A stretch of 64,000 nt of DNA from contig NZ_NPKO01000014.1 in assembly GCF_008329605.1 (NCBI RefSeq), positions 1-64,000 of the forward strand. Reading direction: 5' to 3'. The DNA comes from Mycolicibacterium sp. P9-64. Its GTDB lineage: Bacteria; Actinomycetota; Actinomycetes; Mycobacteriales; Mycobacteriaceae. How positions within the stretch are numbered: the first letter of the stretch is position 1; the number at the start of each line of letters is the position of its first letter. A model generated the notes under the pieces. The model searched no databases and had not been told where the DNA came from. It was given only the letters and a program-made list of their open reading frames with translations. Positions 43,482 through 52,090 of this stretch are shown here, one piece after another. The position numbers were made by a program, and so were the translations under genes.

Positions 43482-44273
43482 TCAACCGGAAAACCCAAGC
43501 CTACGACTGATCTGATCAGCCGCGACGATCGCGCGGCGCCCCATCGCCTCGAATCCCGAGGGCTCCAGCCGGTAGGACGGTCCCGAAATGCTCAGCGCCG
43601 CAATGATTTCGCCCGCACTGTCCCGAATGGGACCCGATACCGCGTTGAGGCCGATCTCCAGTTCTTCGTTGACCGCAGCCCAGCCGTTCGCCCTGACGGT
43701 CGCGAGCTCGGCCTCGAGCGCGGCCAGCGTGACGATCGTATTGGGCGTGAACGACTCAAGGCGCTCGCCGAGGCGCGAACGCAGGTCTGCCGCCGAAAGT
43801 TCCGACAGCAGAACCTTGCCGCTCGACGTGGTGTGGGCCGCACAGCTCTGCCCGACCCAGGTACGCAACGCGACTCCCGCCGAGCCGATGGCTTCGACGA
43901 CGTTGATGATCCGATCACCGTCGAGGATCGCGATGTTCGTGGTCTCGCCGGTCTCCGTCGCGAGCGCGTCCAGGGTGCTCTGGCCCTGCCTGGTCAAATC
44001 CATCGGTGCGCTCGTCGAACCGGCCAGCCGCACGATCGAGAAGCCCAGCCGGTACTTACCCCGCTCGGAGAGTTGCTCGACGTACCCCCGGGACTCGAGA
44101 ACGGCGATCAACCGCGACACGGTGGACTTGTGCACACCGAGTTCGCTGGCGATCTCGGTAACCCCGGCAGCGCCGAGCTTGGCGACGATCTCCATCACCA
44201 TGAGCGCGCGGTCGACCGACTGCACGGCGGCGACGCCGCGGCCGGTGCCTTCTCCAGTTGAATCTTCTGTCAT
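43482..44273 (-). CDS. IclR-family transcriptional regulator
   Basis: A 263-residue regulator. The N-terminal winged helix (about 15-75, 'GVTEIASELGVHKSTVSRLI' and 'RGYVEQLSERGKYRLG') is followed by the IclR effector domain ('AAHTTSSGKVLLSEL', 'VNEELEIGLNAVSGPI'). The effector is unknown; choline, betaine or sarcosine are candidates by context. The ATG at 44273 has GAGG five bases upstream. It is the last gene of the leftward choline/betaine run, 48 bp after the DUF294 gene and about 45 bp from the operator pair before glyA. Confidence 0.88.
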   Translation of the reverse strand: MTEDSTGEGTGRGVAAVQSVDRALMVMEIVAKLGAAGVTEIASELGVHKSTVSRLIAVLESRGYVEQLSERGKYRLGFSIVRLAGSTSAPMDLTRQGQSTLDALATETGETTNIAILDGDRIINVVEAIGSAGVALRTWVGQSCAAHTTSSGKVLLSELSAADLRSRLGERLESFTPNTIVTLAALEAELATVRANGWAAVNEELEIGLNAVSGPIRDSAGEIIAALSISGPSYRLEPSGFEAMGRRAIVAADQISRRLGFSG

Positions 44274-44321
44274 GACCACCTCATCCCCCGTCGCTTCGCT
44301 CGCCCCAGCCCCTCGACTCTG

Positions 44322-46169
44322 TCATGCCAGCATCCCAGCGTTCGTTGCCGCCATGTTCCTTACCCTGCGCTGCACGGCGGTGATCTCACGCACGCCATCG
44401 TTGAGCAGGCTGCGGTTCAGCGGCGACAACTCCGACATCGTGACGATGTCGCCCGGGGTGCAGCCTGCGGCGATCTGGTCGATCTGATGGGCCATCCGCA
44501 GGCCCTGCAGCAGCGCGAAGACCTCACCGAGGGTCTTGGCGTCGCCCGGGGAGAGAACGCCGTTGCCCGCGGCGGCCTCGAGCCGCGCCGGGGTGGATGC
44601 CGAGACGACCCCGACGGTCAGCCCGCCCCACCGCGCGAGGTTGACGATCGGCGTCAGCGCGTGACCCTTCAGGTCGAACGTGCCCCCGCGCCGCGCGACC
44701 ACGTCGCGAAGCGAGCGGGTGCGCACCTTGCCAGAGAGCGCGTCCAGCAGCTGCAGCCGCAACGCATTTGGATGGTCTGACGGCATGCAGCGATAGGCCG
44801 ACGGCACCGTGTGCAGCGCCGGGTCACCCCACACCACGCGGCCGTCGAGCAGCAGCGATGACATGATCAGGCCACGGTTCTTCAGCGGGTCGTCGAGCCA
44901 TCCGGTCGCGGCGCGCGCCCAGTCCGAACTCGACCGTGCAAAAAGTGGTTTCGAGGCCAACGCGCCGTTGGTGTCCGAGGGAAGACCGCAGGCGTCCAGG
45001 GTTGCATGCACCCTTGCCGCGACCCGCATGAAGCGCCCCTTGTCGGGCTCCAGGTCGTCGGCCCAGGACAACGCGCTGTCGACGTCGGACGACGGCATGG
45101 CCTCGCGGCGGGCCACACTACCCAGCGTCAGCCAGGCGAACTGCGGGCGCCACTTGCTCTCGGGATGCGACAGTTCCAACTCGAGTGCCCGTCGCACCAC
45201 GCTGTCGATCACGACCGAGAGGATGCCGCTGCACCCGGAGGCGTCGGTACCGCTGCGGTACAGGTCGACGGTCAGGTCCGCGATGCCCGCAGCCGCCGCC
45301 TGTAGCTCGACGGGGTTGGCCGCCAGGGCAATCGAGCGCCGCAGCAGGAAGCTCTGCCTCGTGGAGGTCGCGACGAGGTCCGCGTCTTCGAGCACGCCGA
45401 GGACCTGCCCGTGCTGCGTGAGCACCGGCATGTGCCGCATGCCGCTCTCGAGCATGTCCATGAGCACGGTGGCAGCGACCCGGTCGGCGGTGACGGTGCG
45501 GGCGGGCACGCTCATCACCTGCCCGATGTGAGCGTCGACGCCGATTCCCGCCGCCACCACCCTGGTCCGCAGGTCGCGGTCGGTGAAGATCCCGAGATCG
45601 CCGTTGGGCATCGAGATCAGCACGTAGGAGCTGCGTTGCTCGGTCATGTGCCGAACGGCGTCACGGACCGTCGTGTCGGCCGTGGTGAAGACGGGCTCGG
45701 CGTGCACCAGCTCCCCGACCGGACGTAGCGACGGACGTTGGGCGGCGACCCGGTTGCCCGCGATCGTCTTCCACGCCGACGACGCGAGGAACGACAGTCC
45801 CGAGGGCTTGGCGAACTCGGCCCGCACCAGGTCGCCAGGCAGACGCACGACCGTGCTGGGCTCAGTGGCCCGTGCCACGAATTGCACGCTGCCACCGGTC
45901 AGCAACGGAAAGAATCCGAAGATGCCGCCTGGCGGCACGGTGTCGAAGGGTTCGTCGCCTCCCGCTGCGGCGGTCAACAGCACCACTTGCCCGCTGCGCA
46001 GCATCCAGATCTCGTCGGGTGCCTGCGCGGAGTAGTCGACGATGACGGCGCCAGCCTCGTACCGAATGACCGACGACGCCCTTGCCAGTTCGGCGAGGGC
46101 GTCGGGGGTCATCGACTGGAACGGAGCGTGCTCGCCTAGGTAGGCCGCAAGCTCCTCGTCGGTCAGCAC
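44322..46169 (-). CDS. Cyclic-nucleotide-binding/CBS/DUF294 nucleotidyltransferase-like protein
   Basis: A 615-residue cytoplasmic signalling protein. Domains in order: a cNMP-binding fold (about 10-130, 'PGGIFGFFPLLTGG'), two CBS domains (about 155-275), a DUF294 nucleotidyltransferase domain with the GlnD-like site 'LGSVARREAMPSSDVDSAL' (about 350-370), and a helical C-terminal DUF294 domain. GlnD-like enzymes uridylylate or adenylylate partner proteins, but the target here is unknown. GTG start at 46169, 4 bp after the choline-oxidase stop, so it belongs to the choline operon and may gate it according to energy or cyclic-nucleotide state (inference). Confidence 0.85.
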   Translation of the reverse strand: MLTDEELAAYLGEHAPFQSMTPDALAELARASSVIRYEAGAVIVDYSAQAPDEIWMLRSGQVVLLTAAAGGDEPFDTVPPGGIFGFFPLLTGGSVQFVARATEPSTVVRLPGDLVRAEFAKPSGLSFLASSAWKTIAGNRVAAQRPSLRPVGELVHAEPVFTTADTTVRDAVRHMTEQRSSYVLISMPNGDLGIFTDRDLRTRVVAAGIGVDAHIGQVMSVPARTVTADRVAATVLMDMLESGMRHMPVLTQHGQVLGVLEDADLVATSTRQSFLLRRSIALAANPVELQAAAAGIADLTVDLYRSGTDASGCSGILSVVIDSVVRRALELELSHPESKWRPQFAWLTLGSVARREAMPSSDVDSALSWADDLEPDKGRFMRVAARVHATLDACGLPSDTNGALASKPLFARSSSDWARAATGWLDDPLKNRGLIMSSLLLDGRVVWGDPALHTVPSAYRCMPSDHPNALRLQLLDALSGKVRTRSLRDVVARRGGTFDLKGHALTPIVNLARWGGLTVGVVSASTPARLEAAAGNGVLSPGDAKTLGEVFALLQGLRMAHQIDQIAAGCTPGDIVTMSELSPLNRSLLNDGVREITAVQRRVRNMAATNAGMLA

Positions 46170-46173
46170 GGGG

Positions 46174-47754
46174 TCATCGGGTTCCCCGGACGAGATCTGC
46201 GCACTTCTCCGCCATCGTCATCACCGTGATGTTCGGGTTGACGGCAGGGAGTTTGGGCATCGCCGACGCATCGACGACCCGCAACCGATGGACACCCTTG
46301 ACCCGGAGTTCGGGATCGAGCACTGCCATCGGATCGTCCACCGCGCCCATTCTAGCGGTGCCCGCCGGGTGATAGACGGTGTTGTGCGTGCGGTGGACGT
46401 AGTCGAGCAGATCGGCGTCGGAGGTGACGTCGGGGCCTGGCGCGAGCTCGCGGGCAATCCATTCGCGCAGCGGCTCCTGCTCGGCGATCTTGCGCGCCAA
46501 CTTGATTCCCGCCAGCATCACCCGCTCGTCATGGCCCTCGGGGTCGGTGAAGTATCTCGGATCCACCCTTGCGCGGTCCCGGAAGTCCCGCGACCGCAGC
46601 CGGACGGTGCCGCGGGACCGGCCCTGGGTGACGTTGGGCGTCAGACAGAAGCCGTTGTCGGTGGTCGGGTATCCCCACCGCAGGGTGTTCATGTCGAAAG
46701 GCACACTCCCGTAGTGCATCATCAGGTCGGGCTGATCCAGGCCGTCCACCGTCGTGGTGAACAGACCGATCTCCCACCACTGGCTCGACGTGGTGACCAT
46801 GGGGCGCGAGGCCTCCCAGAACACCAGTCCCTCGACGTGGTCGTCGAGGTTCGAGCCGACGCCCGGCGAGTCCACGCGTACCGGTATCCCGAACTCCCGC
46901 AGGTGATCCGCGGGGCCGATGCCTGACAACATCAACAGCTTCGGCGTGTCGATGGCGCCCGCGGTGACGATCACTTCGCGGCGTGCCGACACCCTGTCGT
47001 AGCCGGTGAGGTCGGGCCGTTGGTACCGGACGCCGGTCGCGGCCAGCGAGTCGTCGATCAGAATCTCACTCACCCAGCAGTTGGTCCGCACCTCGAGGTT
47101 CTTGCGCTTCCCAAGAATCGGATGGAGGTAGGCGTGGGAGGTCGACATGCGGGTGCCGTCCTCGGCCGCGTTGATCTGGAACCAGCCTGCGCCGTTGCGC
47201 ACCGTCTCGCCCCTGTTGAACGCGACGGTGGGTAGGCCTTCCTTGGCCGCGGCCTCGAGCACCGCCTGCCCGCACGGATCGTTGGGCGGGACGTCGCGAA
47301 GCCGGACCGGCCCGTCGTGGCCGTGCTGATCGCCGGGGGCGTCGTTGTTCTCCAGCCGAGTGACGTAGGGCAGCACGCCCTTTGCGCCCCACCCGGTCGC
47401 TCCCATCGCCTCCCATTCGTCGAGGCCTTCCGCTGGCGGCCAGAACGCAATACAGGAGTTGTGCGACGAACACCCGCCGAGGACCTTGGCGCGGGCGTGC
47501 CGCAGGAAGCTGTTCCCCTTCTCCTGCGGCTCCACCGGATAGTCCCAGTCGTAGCCGGAGTCGAGCAGATGCATCCACTCGGCAAGCTCCAGGATGTTGC
47601 GGTCACCGACATCCGACGGGCCCGCCTCGACGAGGCACACCGTCACCGAGGGATCCTCGCTGAGTCGGGCGGCCAGGACGCATCCGGCCGTTCCGCCGCC
47701 TGCGACCACGTAGTCGAAGGTGTTGGCATCTTGCCCAGCAGGTGTTTCCGGCAT
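46174..47754 (-). CDS. Choline oxidase/dehydrogenase (GMC flavoprotein)
   Basis: A 526-residue glucose-methanol-choline oxidoreductase. The FAD fold is 'YVVAGGGTAGCVLAARL'. The block 'GGCSSHNSCIAFWPPAEGL' contains His98-Asn99-Ser100, the positions of the covalent-FAD histidine and active-site residues of Arthrobacter choline oxidase, with which 'QWWEIGLFTTT', 'DLMMHYGSVPFDMNTL' and 'HNTVYHPAGTARMG' also agree from memory. That would make it an O2-using choline oxidase producing glycine betaine rather than a membrane BetA; assay is needed to decide. ATG at 47754. Preceded by a 68-bp gap after the permease. Confidence 0.85.
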   Translation of the reverse strand: MPETPAGQDANTFDYVVAGGGTAGCVLAARLSEDPSVTVCLVEAGPSDVGDRNILELAEWMHLLDSGYDWDYPVEPQEKGNSFLRHARAKVLGGCSSHNSCIAFWPPAEGLDEWEAMGATGWGAKGVLPYVTRLENNDAPGDQHGHDGPVRLRDVPPNDPCGQAVLEAAAKEGLPTVAFNRGETVRNGAGWFQINAAEDGTRMSTSHAYLHPILGKRKNLEVRTNCWVSEILIDDSLAATGVRYQRPDLTGYDRVSARREVIVTAGAIDTPKLLMLSGIGPADHLREFGIPVRVDSPGVGSNLDDHVEGLVFWEASRPMVTTSSQWWEIGLFTTTVDGLDQPDLMMHYGSVPFDMNTLRWGYPTTDNGFCLTPNVTQGRSRGTVRLRSRDFRDRARVDPRYFTDPEGHDERVMLAGIKLARKIAEQEPLREWIARELAPGPDVTSDADLLDYVHRTHNTVYHPAGTARMGAVDDPMAVLDPELRVKGVHRLRVVDASAMPKLPAVNPNITVMTMAEKCADLVRGTR

Positions 47755-47822
47755 GACAAACTCCTTGAAAGTGGTTCGGCCAGAAAGGAACTGGCGTCAG
47801 TACCCGCCGTTGAAGCGAGGCG

Positions 47823-49343
47823 CTACTCCGCTGACGCCTTGTGCGAGGCCAGCGTGCCGAGGTGGTGTCGGCCCTTGACGGCGTACCAAATCAGACCGAA
47901 TCCGAGGATCACACCGATGTAGATGAAGGCACCCCAGGCGTTGTACCAGCCCGCGCCGTAGACGGCCTCCCGCGGCCAGGCCAGGTTCAGCGACATGCCG
48001 ACACCCCAGGCCACGGCGACGATGTTGACAAGCATCCCCCACCTGCCCATCGTGAAGTAGCCGCCCTCCTTGAGATCCTTTGGCGGCCACTCGCCTTGGA
48101 AGCGCTTCTTCAGCATCGGGCCCGTCACCATGAGGTACGCCAGGTAGATCATGATGATCGCGATCGAGGTCAGCACCGTGAAGATCTTCGGCTGGCCCAC
48201 GTTGATCACCAGGATCAGCACCGCTATTCCGCCGATGACGATCGCCGGGATGATCGGAGTCTGAGTCTTCGGATTCACCCTGGCGAGCTTCTCGCCGAAC
48301 GGCAGCGCGTTGTCCCGCGCCATGGCGAACATCAGCCGGATCGCCGCAGTGTGCACAGCGAGCGAGCAGACCGTGACCGCGATGACGATGCACACGATGA
48401 AGATCTTGCCCAGTGGGCCCCACATCACCTGCTCGACGATGTACTGCAGTCCTCCGCTGCCCTCACCGATCTGCGGATCTTGGAGGTTGGGCGCCGACAG
48501 GACGGCGAAGACCAGGATGGCGCCACCAATCACGAAGGAGGCCAGGATGGCTCGAAGGATGGCCTTTGGTGCGGTGCGTCGTGGCTCGACGGTCTCCTCA
48601 CCGAGCGAGCTCGCGGTATCGAAGCCGTACATCACGTAACCCGACGCCAACGACGCGATCAGGAACGCGCCAAGGTAACCGCCGCTCTCACCTGCGCCAT
48701 AACCGTTGGTGGAGAAGAACACCGAGGGGCCACGAGTGGTGCTGGCCGCCAGGATGATCGCGATCAGGACGGCCGCGATGAGCTCGATGAACACACCGGC
48801 ACTGTTGATCATCGCCATCAGGCGTACGCCGAGAGCGTTGACCACGGTGGTGAACACGATCATGATCGCACCGAGGACGACGGCGTTGAGCGCGAAGCTC
48901 TGCGGGGTGCTGCCGTCGCCGACGAACTGGAAGCCGCTCCATAGGCGGGGCAGGTTCAGCTGAAGGGCCAGCACCACCGCGGAGAGGGTCACGATCGACG
49001 CGGTGAGCATCAGCCAGCCCGACGACCACCCGACGATCCTGCTGCCCAGCTTCTTCGACCAGTTGTAGACCGCCCCAGCAACGGGGTACTTCGCGGCGAG
49101 TTCCATGAAGCACAGCGCGACGGCCATCTGACCGACGAAGACCAGCGGCCACGACCAGAGGTACGCGGGGCCTGCGGTACCGAAACCGAAGTAGAACAGC
49201 TGAAAGGTTCCGGTGAGGATCGAGATGTAGCTGACCCCGGCCGCGAAGCTGGCGAATTTGCCGATGCTGCGATCGAGGGATTCCTTGTAACCGAAGTCCT
49301 CCATGCCGCTATCGGCACTCGGCTTCCCTGCTTCAACCACCAT
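47823..49343 (-). CDS. APC-family permease, probable choline or methylamine uptake
   Basis: A 506-residue permease with twelve membrane helices of the amino acid/choline transporter branch. 'AAKYPVAGAVYNWSKKLG' and 'YGFDTASSLGEETVEPRRTA' are the conserved loops seen in GABA/choline-type members. The ATG at 49343 gives a polar N-terminus ('VEAGKPSADSGMEDFGY'). Location between betaine-aldehyde dehydrogenase and choline oxidase suggests choline import (inference). About 65 bp separate it from the dehydrogenase gene. Confidence 0.85.
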   Translation of the reverse strand: MVVEAGKPSADSGMEDFGYKESLDRSIGKFASFAAGVSYISILTGTFQLFYFGFGTAGPAYLWSWPLVFVGQMAVALCFMELAAKYPVAGAVYNWSKKLGSRIVGWSSGWLMLTASIVTLSAVVLALQLNLPRLWSGFQFVGDGSTPQSFALNAVVLGAIMIVFTTVVNALGVRLMAMINSAGVFIELIAAVLIAIILAASTTRGPSVFFSTNGYGAGESGGYLGAFLIASLASGYVMYGFDTASSLGEETVEPRRTAPKAILRAILASFVIGGAILVFAVLSAPNLQDPQIGEGSGGLQYIVEQVMWGPLGKIFIVCIVIAVTVCSLAVHTAAIRLMFAMARDNALPFGEKLARVNPKTQTPIIPAIVIGGIAVLILVINVGQPKIFTVLTSIAIIMIYLAYLMVTGPMLKKRFQGEWPPKDLKEGGYFTMGRWGMLVNIVAVAWGVGMSLNLAWPREAVYGAGWYNAWGAFIYIGVILGFGLIWYAVKGRHHLGTLASHKASAE

Positions 49344-49407
49344 GACGTCGTCCTATCTTCAAGTTCAGTGCCGCGGCAGGCTGTCCGTCGGCAAATAAAA
49401 GCTTGAA

Positions 49408-50898
49408 TCAACCCTTGAACCAGCCAGCGGGTTTCGGTGCGGTGTTGTGCCAGATGTGCTTGATCTCTTGGTATTCCGCGAGCCCCGTGGGGCCGAGCTC
49501 GCGGCCGTTGCCCGACTTCCCGAATCCGCCCCACTCCGCGGCTGCGGTGTAGTAGCCGAAATCGTTCAGCCACACCGTGCCGTGCCGCAACGCGCGCACC
49601 ACACGTTCGCCCCGCGCTGAATCGGACGTACGAACGCCCGCCGCGAGACCGTACTCGGTGTCGTTGCCGAGGCTGATCGCCTCGGCCTCGTCTGTGAACC
49701 TCTCGACGGTGAGGATTGGCCCGAAGGTCTCCTCCCGCACGATCCGCATCGACCGGTCGCAGCCGTCGAAGATCGTCGGCAGGTAGAAGCTGCCCTTCTC
49801 GAGGGCCGGGTCCTTGGGCCTGTCGCCGCCGGTCAGCAGCTTCGCGCCTTCCGAAATGGCGTCGGCGACATGGGCTTCCACCTTGGCGCGGTGCTGCTCG
49901 GAGACCAGCGGTCCCGTCTCACTGGCGGGGTCCATGCCGTCGCCGATGCGAATCCGTTCGGCGCGCGTGACCAGGTCGGCGACGAAGTCGTCGGCGATCG
50001 ACCCCTCGACGATCAGCCGCGTCCCCGCCGAGCACACCTGACCCGAGTGCAGGAACACCCCCGTGAGCACCTGGTCGACGGCGGCGTCCCAGGAATCGCC
50101 GGTACCGATGTCGGCGAACACGATGTGCGGGTTCTTCCCGCCGAGTTCCACCGCCACCTTCGTCACGTGTTCGGCGGCGACCTTCGCGATGGTCCGTCCG
50201 GTGGCAAGGCCGCCGGTGAACGAGATGAAGTCCACTTCCGGGTTGTCGGTCAAGGCGCTGCCGAGCACTGCGCCGCTGCCCTGCACGAGGTTCACCACAC
50301 CGGCGGGCACACCGGCTTCTTCCAGCAGGTGGACGAAGGCGATCGTGGAAAGCGGCGTCACCTCACTGGGTTTCGCGACCATCGTGCAGCCTGCGCCGAG
50401 CGCTGGCGCGATCTTCCACGACATCTGCAGCAGCGGGTAGTTCCACGGGGCGATCAGCACGCACACGCCGATCGGCTCGCGCACGATCCTGCTGATCACC
50501 GTCGGATCGCCGACGTCGACCAATCGATCGGAGTCGATGCCGACCAGCCGCGCGTAGTAGCGGAACACCGACGTCACGTCGTCGATGTCGATCTTGCTCT
50601 CCACCAGCGTCTTCCCGGTGTCCCGGGTCTCGAGAGCCGCCAGAGCCTCCTTGTCCCGCTGCAGGAGGTCTGCGATCCGGTCGAGAAGTGCGGCTCGGTC
50701 GGCCGCAGGCGTTGCGGGCCACGCACCGTCGTCGAAGGCGGCCCGCGCGGCGCTGACCGCGGCGCGGGCATCGTCTGGGGTCGCCTCGTCGACGACTGCC
50801 GCGATGCTGCCGTCCGCGGGGTTGACGATGTCTCTGGTGCCGCCATCGGAGGCATGACGCCATGCGCCTCCGATGTAGAGGTCTGGTTCACCGTCCAT
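49408..50898 (-). CDS. Betaine-aldehyde dehydrogenase-like aldehyde dehydrogenase
   Basis: A 496-residue NAD(P)-dependent aldehyde dehydrogenase. It has 'IAPWNYPLLQMSWKIAPAL', the cofactor 'SFTGGLATGRTI', the general-base glutamate in 'VELGGKNPHIVF', and the catalytic cysteine in 'HSGQVCSAGTRL'. By context it oxidises betaine aldehyde to glycine betaine. This is partly redundant if the choline oxidase performs both steps. The ATG at 50898 overlaps the Rieske gene stop by 11 bp, so it is coupled to it. Confidence 0.9.
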   Translation of the reverse strand: MDGEPDLYIGGAWRHASDGGTRDIVNPADGSIAAVVDEATPDDARAAVSAARAAFDDGAWPATPAADRAALLDRIADLLQRDKEALAALETRDTGKTLVESKIDIDDVTSVFRYYARLVGIDSDRLVDVGDPTVISRIVREPIGVCVLIAPWNYPLLQMSWKIAPALGAGCTMVAKPSEVTPLSTIAFVHLLEEAGVPAGVVNLVQGSGAVLGSALTDNPEVDFISFTGGLATGRTIAKVAAEHVTKVAVELGGKNPHIVFADIGTGDSWDAAVDQVLTGVFLHSGQVCSAGTRLIVEGSIADDFVADLVTRAERIRIGDGMDPASETGPLVSEQHRAKVEAHVADAISEGAKLLTGGDRPKDPALEKGSFYLPTIFDGCDRSMRIVREETFGPILTVERFTDEAEAISLGNDTEYGLAAGVRTSDSARGERVVRALRHGTVWLNDFGYYTAAAEWGGFGKSGNGRELGPTGLAEYQEIKHIWHNTAPKPAGWFKG

Positions 50899-52090
50899 TC
50901 GATGTCACCTCGGTTTCGCCGATACGGGACAGTACCCACTCGTGGAACTCCGCGATGTGGTGTTCCACGGGAACGAGCACTCCGCCCTTGCGATACGCGC
51001 GCGACGACATCGCAGGCTGGGTCCGCTCGCAGGCTTCGAAGTCCTGCACGTTGACCCGATGGAACAGTTCCACCGAATGCTCGACGTCGCGGCCCTCGGC
51101 CACCACGTCCGGCGCGTAGAGCCAGTCGCACTCGACGATCGTGCGATCGGCTGCCATCGGATACATGCGGTGGAAGATGATGTGGTCGGGCACCAGGTTG
51201 ATGAAGACCGTCGGGCGCACCGTCATGGCGTAGTACTTCTGGTCCTGCTCGGGCAGCAGCCCGGGCAAGGTGTCGAATCCCGCTGAGCCGTCGACGGTGA
51301 ACCCTTCGATCTCCTTGCCGAACGCCGCGCCGTGGCCGACGTAGTACTGCACGGCCATTCCCTTGGCGAACTCGGGCAGCACCTCGGTGAGCTCGGGGTG
51401 GATGGTCGCGCAGTGGTAGCACTCCATGAAGTTCTCGACGATGAGCTTCCAGTTCGCCTTGACGTCGTAGACGACTCGCCTGCCGACCTTGAGATCGTCG
51501 ATCTGGTAGCGGTCGATGGCCGTCGAGTCCCCGAGGCGCTCGGTGACGGCGCCGATGACGTCCTCCTCGAACGACGGCGGCTCGTCGGCGAGGCACACCC
51601 AGGCGTAGCCGAGCCATTCGCGCACCGCGACCGGGATCAGCCCGTACGCGACCCGGTCGATGCTCTGTCCATCGTCGTCCTTCAGGGTGGCGAGGTTCGG
51701 TGCGGCGACGAGCTTGCCGTCGAAGCCGTAGGTCCAGGCGTGGTACGGGCACTTCAGCGTCCGGCGCACCTCCCCTTCCGGCTCGGTGCACAGCTGCGCA
51801 CCGCGGTGCCTGCAGACGTTGAGGAACGCGCGAAGCGCGCCGTCCCGGCCACGGATCACCAGCACGCTCTCGCGCCCCACCTGCACCTTCTTGAACGACC
51901 CCGGGTTGGGCAGGTCGGGGCTGCGGACCGCGCAGAACCACATCTTCTCGAGGATGTGTTCCTGCTCGAGGGCGAAATACTGTTCTTTCCAGTAGTATTC
52001 GCCGCCCAACGTCGGGATCAGCGAACCGGCGGGAGCCTCGTGGGCCACGGGGTCGAAGCCGGTCGACGTCGGAAAGTCGGTCGCGGTCAT
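50888..52090 (-). CDS. Rieske glycine-betaine monooxygenase (GbcA-like)
   Basis: A 400-residue ring-hydroxylating-type oxygenase. The Rieske 2Fe-2S ligands are 'NVCRHRGAQL' and 'KCPYHAWTYGFDG', and the mononuclear iron ligands are in 'ENFMECYHCATIHPEL'. Members acting on quaternary amines (choline monooxygenase, GbcA, stachydrine demethylase) share this layout. Between betaine production and dimethylglycine oxidation genes, the N-demethylation of glycine betaine to dimethylglycine plus formaldehyde is the expected reaction. No dedicated ferredoxin-type reductase lies nearby. ATG at 52090 overlaps the sarcosine oxidase stop by 4 bp. Confidence 0.88.
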   Translation of the reverse strand: MTATDFPTSTGFDPVAHEAPAGSLIPTLGGEYYWKEQYFALEQEHILEKMWFCAVRSPDLPNPGSFKKVQVGRESVLVIRGRDGALRAFLNVCRHRGAQLCTEPEGEVRRTLKCPYHAWTYGFDGKLVAAPNLATLKDDDGQSIDRVAYGLIPVAVREWLGYAWVCLADEPPSFEEDVIGAVTERLGDSTAIDRYQIDDLKVGRRVVYDVKANWKLIVENFMECYHCATIHPELTEVLPEFAKGMAVQYYVGHGAAFGKEIEGFTVDGSAGFDTLPGLLPEQDQKYYAMTVRPTVFINLVPDHIIFHRMYPMAADRTIVECDWLYAPDVVAEGRDVEHSVELFHRVNVQDFEACERTQPAMSSRAYRKGGVLVPVEHHIAEFHEWVLSRIGETEVTSNGR

